A stretch of 9,326 nt of DNA from Acidimicrobiaceae bacterium (lineage in GTDB: Bacteria; Actinomycetota; Acidimicrobiia; Acidimicrobiales; Ilumatobacteraceae): the NCBI GenBank assembly GCA_947458565.1, contig CANGZK010000039.1, positions 1 to 9,326 of the forward strand. The letters are read 5' to 3'. The position numbers and the translations under genes were made by a program. Positions 6,465 to 9,326 of the stretch are shown here, piece by piece. A model generated the notes under the pieces. That model did no database searches. It was not told where the DNA came from and was given only the letters and a program-made list of their open reading frames with translations. Numbering within the stretch: the first letter of the stretch is position 1; each line of letters opens with the position of its first letter.

Positions 6465-7458
6465 CGAGTGCCATCTCTTTGCGGTTGCCAAAAATACCTT
6501 GTGGACGGAATGTCATCAGGAGCATCAAACCAACTCCTATGAGCATGTAATTGATGGCACCAACCTGAATCTTCTGCATCACGGTCACGCCAAAAATCCT
6601 TAGTGGCTGATCCTTGGTGAGTTCGCGCAGAAAGTTATCGCTAAAGACGAAAATTCCCCAGAACAACATTGATCCAACAATTGATCCTGACACCTTGGCA
6701 ACTCCGCCGAGCACAAGCGCTGTCAAAATATAGAAAGTCACATCGCGGCTGTAGTTATCAGGTTGCACTGAGCCTCGGTCTAGAGCAAAGATCACACCGC
6801 TGAACATGCCGATAAGACCACCGATAATTAATGACTGCATCTTGTAGCTGTACACACTCTTGCCGAGACTTCGAACCGCGTCCTCGTCCTCCCGGATTGC
6901 TTTCACAACTCTTCCCCAAGGGCTGCGCATCAACATGAATACGAGCGTGGCGAAGATTCCAACGAGTGCCCAGCCAACTAGCAAAGTCCACACGGTGTAA
7001 CCGCTGTACTGGAATGGTTTGATTCCGTATTGGGCACCTGGGTCAAATGGGCTCAGCTCGCGAAACTGGATGCTAAATCCGTTGATGCCGTCACTACCGC
7101 CGAAGTACTGCTTGAAGCGAACTGAGCGAACGATCAATCGCACCATTTCGGCCAAAGCTATGGTCACGATTGCGAGATAGTCAGCGCGCAATCGAAGCGT
7201 TGGGATGCCTACGAGTAGTGCAAGAACAATTACGAAAGCCATACCAATGGGAATTCCCCACCACATACCAATACCGAAGTACTTGCTCGTCATTCCAATG
7301 CCATAGGCACCACAGGCCATAAATGCCGCCTGACCAAAGTTGAGCAATCCTGTGTAGCCAAATTGCACATTGAGACCAATCGCAGCCAATGCAAAGTATG
7401 CGGCATCTACGCCGGTAAGGGCTCTGCAGGTGTTTTGCAGAATATTTATCCAGTCCAT
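6454..7458 (-). CDS. livM: Branched-chain amino acid-type ABC transporter permease LivM
   Basis: A polytopic inner-membrane permease, 334 residues, in the usual range for LivM. Family segments are FGYTGLLNFGQAAFMACGAY (33-52), LRLRADYLAIVTIALAEMVR (88-107), the cytoplasmic coupling loop WGRVVKAIREDEDAVRSLGK (181-200), which contacts the ATPases, and the C-terminal MTFRPQGIFG. Several hydrophobic spans lie between them. It pairs with LivH to form the channel. The ATG is 3 nt after the livH stop; AAGGG about 11 nt upstream is a modest ribosome site. The substrate is not evident from the sequence. Confidence 0.94.
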   Translation of the reverse strand: MDWINILQNTCRALTGVDAAYFALAAIGLNVQFGYTGLLNFGQAAFMACGAYGIGMTSKYFGIGMWWGIPIGMAFVIVLALLVGIPTLRLRADYLAIVTIALAEMVRLIVRSVRFKQYFGGSDGINGFSIQFRELSPFDPGAQYGIKPFQYSGYTVWTLLVGWALVGIFATLVFMLMRSPWGRVVKAIREDEDAVRSLGKSVYSYKMQSLIIGGLIGMFSGVIFALDRGSVQPDNYSRDVTFYILTALVLGGVAKVSGSIVGSMLFWGIFVFSDNFLRELTKDQPLRIFGVTVMQKIQVGAINYMLIGVGLMLLMTFRPQGIFGNRKEMALDAR

Positions 7459-7461
7459 AAA

Positions 7462-8784
7462 TCAACCAACCCTTTGCTTACGGCCGAGAATGCCCTGAGG
7501 CCGGACAACTAAAACGATGATCAGGATGAGTAAAGCGGGCGCATTCTTCAACTCTGCTGGAACCACGAGCGAAGCCATTTCGACGAATATTCCTACCATT
7601 ACGCCGCCCACCAAAGCGCCAAAGGCCGATCCGAGTCCACCAAGCGTGATTGCTGCAAACATCAAAAACACCAAGCGCGAACCCATCTCGAAGCCAACCT
7701 GCTCGTCAAGTCCTCTAAATATTCCGCCAAGCGCTGCAAGTGCTCCACCAGCAAACCAAACGATCCGAATGATGCGTTGCGTATCTATTCCAGTTGAGGA
7801 CGCCAATGTCGGGTTGTCAGAAACTGCGCGTATGGCTTTACCTGTGCGTGATTTTTGAATGAATAAAGCAACAGCGACCAAAACAAGCAAGGAAAGAATT
7901 GCTGTCGTCAAGTCTCGTGGGGTAATTGATGTTGGGCCCAGCCGCATCACTGTTTGGGCACTGTAATCATTGAGTGGCTTTGTGCGACCACCAAATTGAT
8001 ACAAATACATGTTGCGCAAAACGATCGAGAGCCCGACAGAAACGACCAATTGCGAAATAAGTCCAACGCCACGCCTTCGCAATTTGCCAAAAATAAACAC
8101 ATTGAGGGCAAGGCCAAATAATCCACCCAACACGACAACGATCGGCGCAGAAATGAGCAACGGAATTCCCATCGTCACATTGAGCAAGAACGCCATTAAG
8201 CCACCAAATGTCACCATCTCACCGTGAGCAAAGTTTGTCAGCCCTGTGGTTCCGAAGATAAGTGAAAGTCCGACTGCGCACATCGCAATAACCAATCCGA
8301 GCCGAAGACCATCTGCACCTCGCTGGATCATTCGATCGAGCAGTGTCTGACTCGAAGTATTGGACGAACCAGTAAAAAACGTTGCCCGTTTAACTGACGT
8401 GGTGAAATCATCTTTCTTGATACTCGAAACTGCTTTTGCTTCATCGATCATCGCAAATCCATTTGGCAACGTAGCGATGTCCAACGTCACCAAATAGTCA
8501 TCACGTGTTTTCACAGGGAAGGAAATCAGACCTGATGTGTCGGTAACTCCTGTTCCAACAACCGCACCTGAAGCAAATGTGACGGTAATGGTTACGCCAG
8601 CAACTGGTTGTTTCTCCGAAACACCATCAAGCACGGTTTGGTTCTGGACCGAGGCAACAATTGTCAACTCACTTTCGGCAGCAGCACCTTGTGCGGGAGC
8701 GCCGAACATAAAAAGTGAACCGACAACAACCAAGACGACACGCATGAACTGCAATGCTCGCCCCCCTGTCTTGCCAATAGTCAC
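7462..8784 (-). CDS. livH: Branched-chain amino acid-type ABC transporter permease LivH with extra secreted N-terminal domain
   Basis: At 440 residues this is about 140 longer than ordinary LivH (about 290-310). Residues 1-35 look like a signal peptide (hydrophobic core VVLVVVGSLFMFG, then APAQGAAA). Residues 37-150 form a polar domain with alternating strands (VAGVTITVTFASG, GTGVTDTSGLISFPV, DDYLVTLD) that resembles carboxypeptidase-regulatory or Cna-B-like beta sandwiches. The LivH permease follows from about 155, with FGTTGLTNFAHGEMVTFGG (177-195), coupling-loop segment SRTGKAIRAVSDNPTLASS (312-330) and C-terminal VVRPQGILG. The GTG start at 8784 is supported by GGGAG (8796-8792) 7 nt upstream. 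It is first in the liv run, 59 nt after ctaA. No clear promoter is visible in that gap, so it may be co-transcribed with ctaA. The N-terminal domain's role is unknown. Confidence 0.93.
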   Translation of the reverse strand: MTIGKTGGRALQFMRVVLVVVGSLFMFGAPAQGAAAESELTIVASVQNQTVLDGVSEKQPVAGVTITVTFASGAVVGTGVTDTSGLISFPVKTRDDYLVTLDIATLPNGFAMIDEAKAVSSIKKDDFTTSVKRATFFTGSSNTSSQTLLDRMIQRGADGLRLGLVIAMCAVGLSLIFGTTGLTNFAHGEMVTFGGLMAFLLNVTMGIPLLISAPIVVVLGGLFGLALNVFIFGKLRRRGVGLISQLVVSVGLSIVLRNMYLYQFGGRTKPLNDYSAQTVMRLGPTSITPRDLTTAILSLLVLVAVALFIQKSRTGKAIRAVSDNPTLASSTGIDTQRIIRIVWFAGGALAALGGIFRGLDEQVGFEMGSRLVFLMFAAITLGGLGSAFGALVGGVMVGIFVEMASLVVPAELKNAPALLILIIVLVVRPQGILGRKQRVG

Positions 8785-8843
8785 AGATTTTCTCCCAATT
8801 TCAAGTTAATCAAGTCAAGCACATTGGGCCCACGAAAAGGCAA

Positions 8844-9326
8844 TTAACTACGGCTAGCCAAACCGAGTCGTAAAACCGAAATCCACACTGCTACCGCAAG
8901 AGCGATGTGGATAGCAACCAACTGTGCGGGGACACCTGAAAAATACTGGAGATACCCCAGCGCACCTTGCGCTACTGCTGCACCTAGGAACACCTCAAGT
9001 GGTCGCCCAAGGATCTTCCATTCGTCGGATCTTTTCTTGATACGCAAAAACAGAGCAAACGTAAGCCCAACGCAAGCCAGTACTGCAACGCTGTGCGCAC
9101 GGGTGATGGTTCTGAGGTCGAGGTTTAAACGGACTGCGTTCTCATCCCCTGCATGAGGTCCTGTTCCGGTCACCAAAGTGCCCAAAACTATTGCTAGGCC
9201 ACAAAGCATCAAGATCGATTTGACTATCTGAAGCGTCGGGCCAGACAGTGCGACGTCCGATTTAGCCTCCCTCAGGCAAAGGCCTTTTGCCTGGTCAACT
9301 AGCAAAACAGCTGTTGCAATCAACAC
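8844..9326 (-). CDS. ctaA: Heme A synthase (COX15/CtaA family), C-terminal half, cut by right window edge
   Basis: Partial gene: the last 160 residues are visible, and the true start lies beyond base 9326. The GTG at the edge is an internal Val codon. CtaA is a membrane enzyme that oxidises heme O to heme A for aa3-type cytochrome oxidases. The visible half has four hydrophobic spans. It carries GTLVTGTGPHAGD (49-61 of the fragment), which is the family hallmark, and two His at fragment positions 78 (ITRAHS) and 140 (VAIH). Their 62-residue spacing equals that of the second heme-ligand pair in Bacillus CtaA (His216 and His278). This suggests an aerobic organism with an aa3-type oxidase. It lies 59 nt upstream of livH on the same strand, with no evident terminator between. 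Confidence 0.92.
   Translation of the reverse strand: MLIATAVLLVDQAKGLCLREAKSDVALSGPTLQIVKSILMLCGLAIVLGTLVTGTGPHAGDENAVRLNLDLRTITRAHSVAVLACVGLTFALFLRIKKRSDEWKILGRPLEVFLGAAVAQGALGYLQYFSGVPAQLVAIHIALAVAVWISVLRLGLASRS

Noticed and set aside
8785..8843. TTGACT as a livH promoter -35
   Set aside because: No acceptable -10 lies 16-19 bp downstream; that position is occupied by the ribosome binding site.

Overview
This window looks like an ordinary chromosomal stretch from an actinobacterium of fairly moderate GC. The best taxonomic pointer is a GuaB1-type enzyme (IMP dehydrogenase/GMP reductase superfamily with a CBS pair), which closely resembles the mycobacterial protein. Further support comes from one TTGCCA/TAGGCT promoter-like site of the actinobacterial sigma-70 style. 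The modest GC and the A/T-ending codons of the most expressed-looking gene would fit an aquatic lineage such as Acidimicrobiia, but that is inference. I see no mobile element, CRISPR array, tRNA or rRNA.

Left part (1-2262, minus strand): a tightly overlapping gene string guaB1 -> cmk -> plsC-like. It covers purine nucleotide interconversion, CMP/dCMP phosphorylation and phospholipid acylation. The plsC-like gene is cut by the left edge and shows only its first 63 residues. A 91-bp divergent gap separates guaB1 from a plus-strand Sua5-type threonylcarbamoyl-AMP synthase (2354-3346), the first enzyme of tRNA t6A37 synthesis.

Middle (3347-4854): a promoter-like site, a leader hairpin and a strong ribosome binding site precede a lipoprotein substrate-binding gene (3419-4750) of the branched-chain/hydrophobic amino acid (HAAT, LivJ/LivK-like) type. 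Its domain order is unusual. The segment that normally forms the C-terminal part of these proteins directly follows the signal peptide, and the segment that normally comes first forms the second half. It reads as a circular permutation of a single binding-protein domain and is the most notable observation here. The gene ends in a compact block of hairpins with a repeated GCAA-loop terminator element.

Right part (4855-8784, minus strand): livF, livG, livM and livH, transcribed in the order livH-livM-livG-livF with 3-nt gaps or short overlaps, encode the two ATPases and two permeases of the same transporter type. They converge on the binding-protein gene instead of including it. LivH carries an extra secreted N-terminal domain of about 115 residues. 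Upstream of livH, on the same strand, is the C-terminal half of heme A synthase (ctaA/COX15), cut by the right edge.

Together the middle and right parts can supply a complete ABC importer: lipoprotein receptor, two permeases and two ATPases. The substrate cannot be read from sequence; branched-chain amino acids are the family default, but amides, urea or other small molecules are possible.
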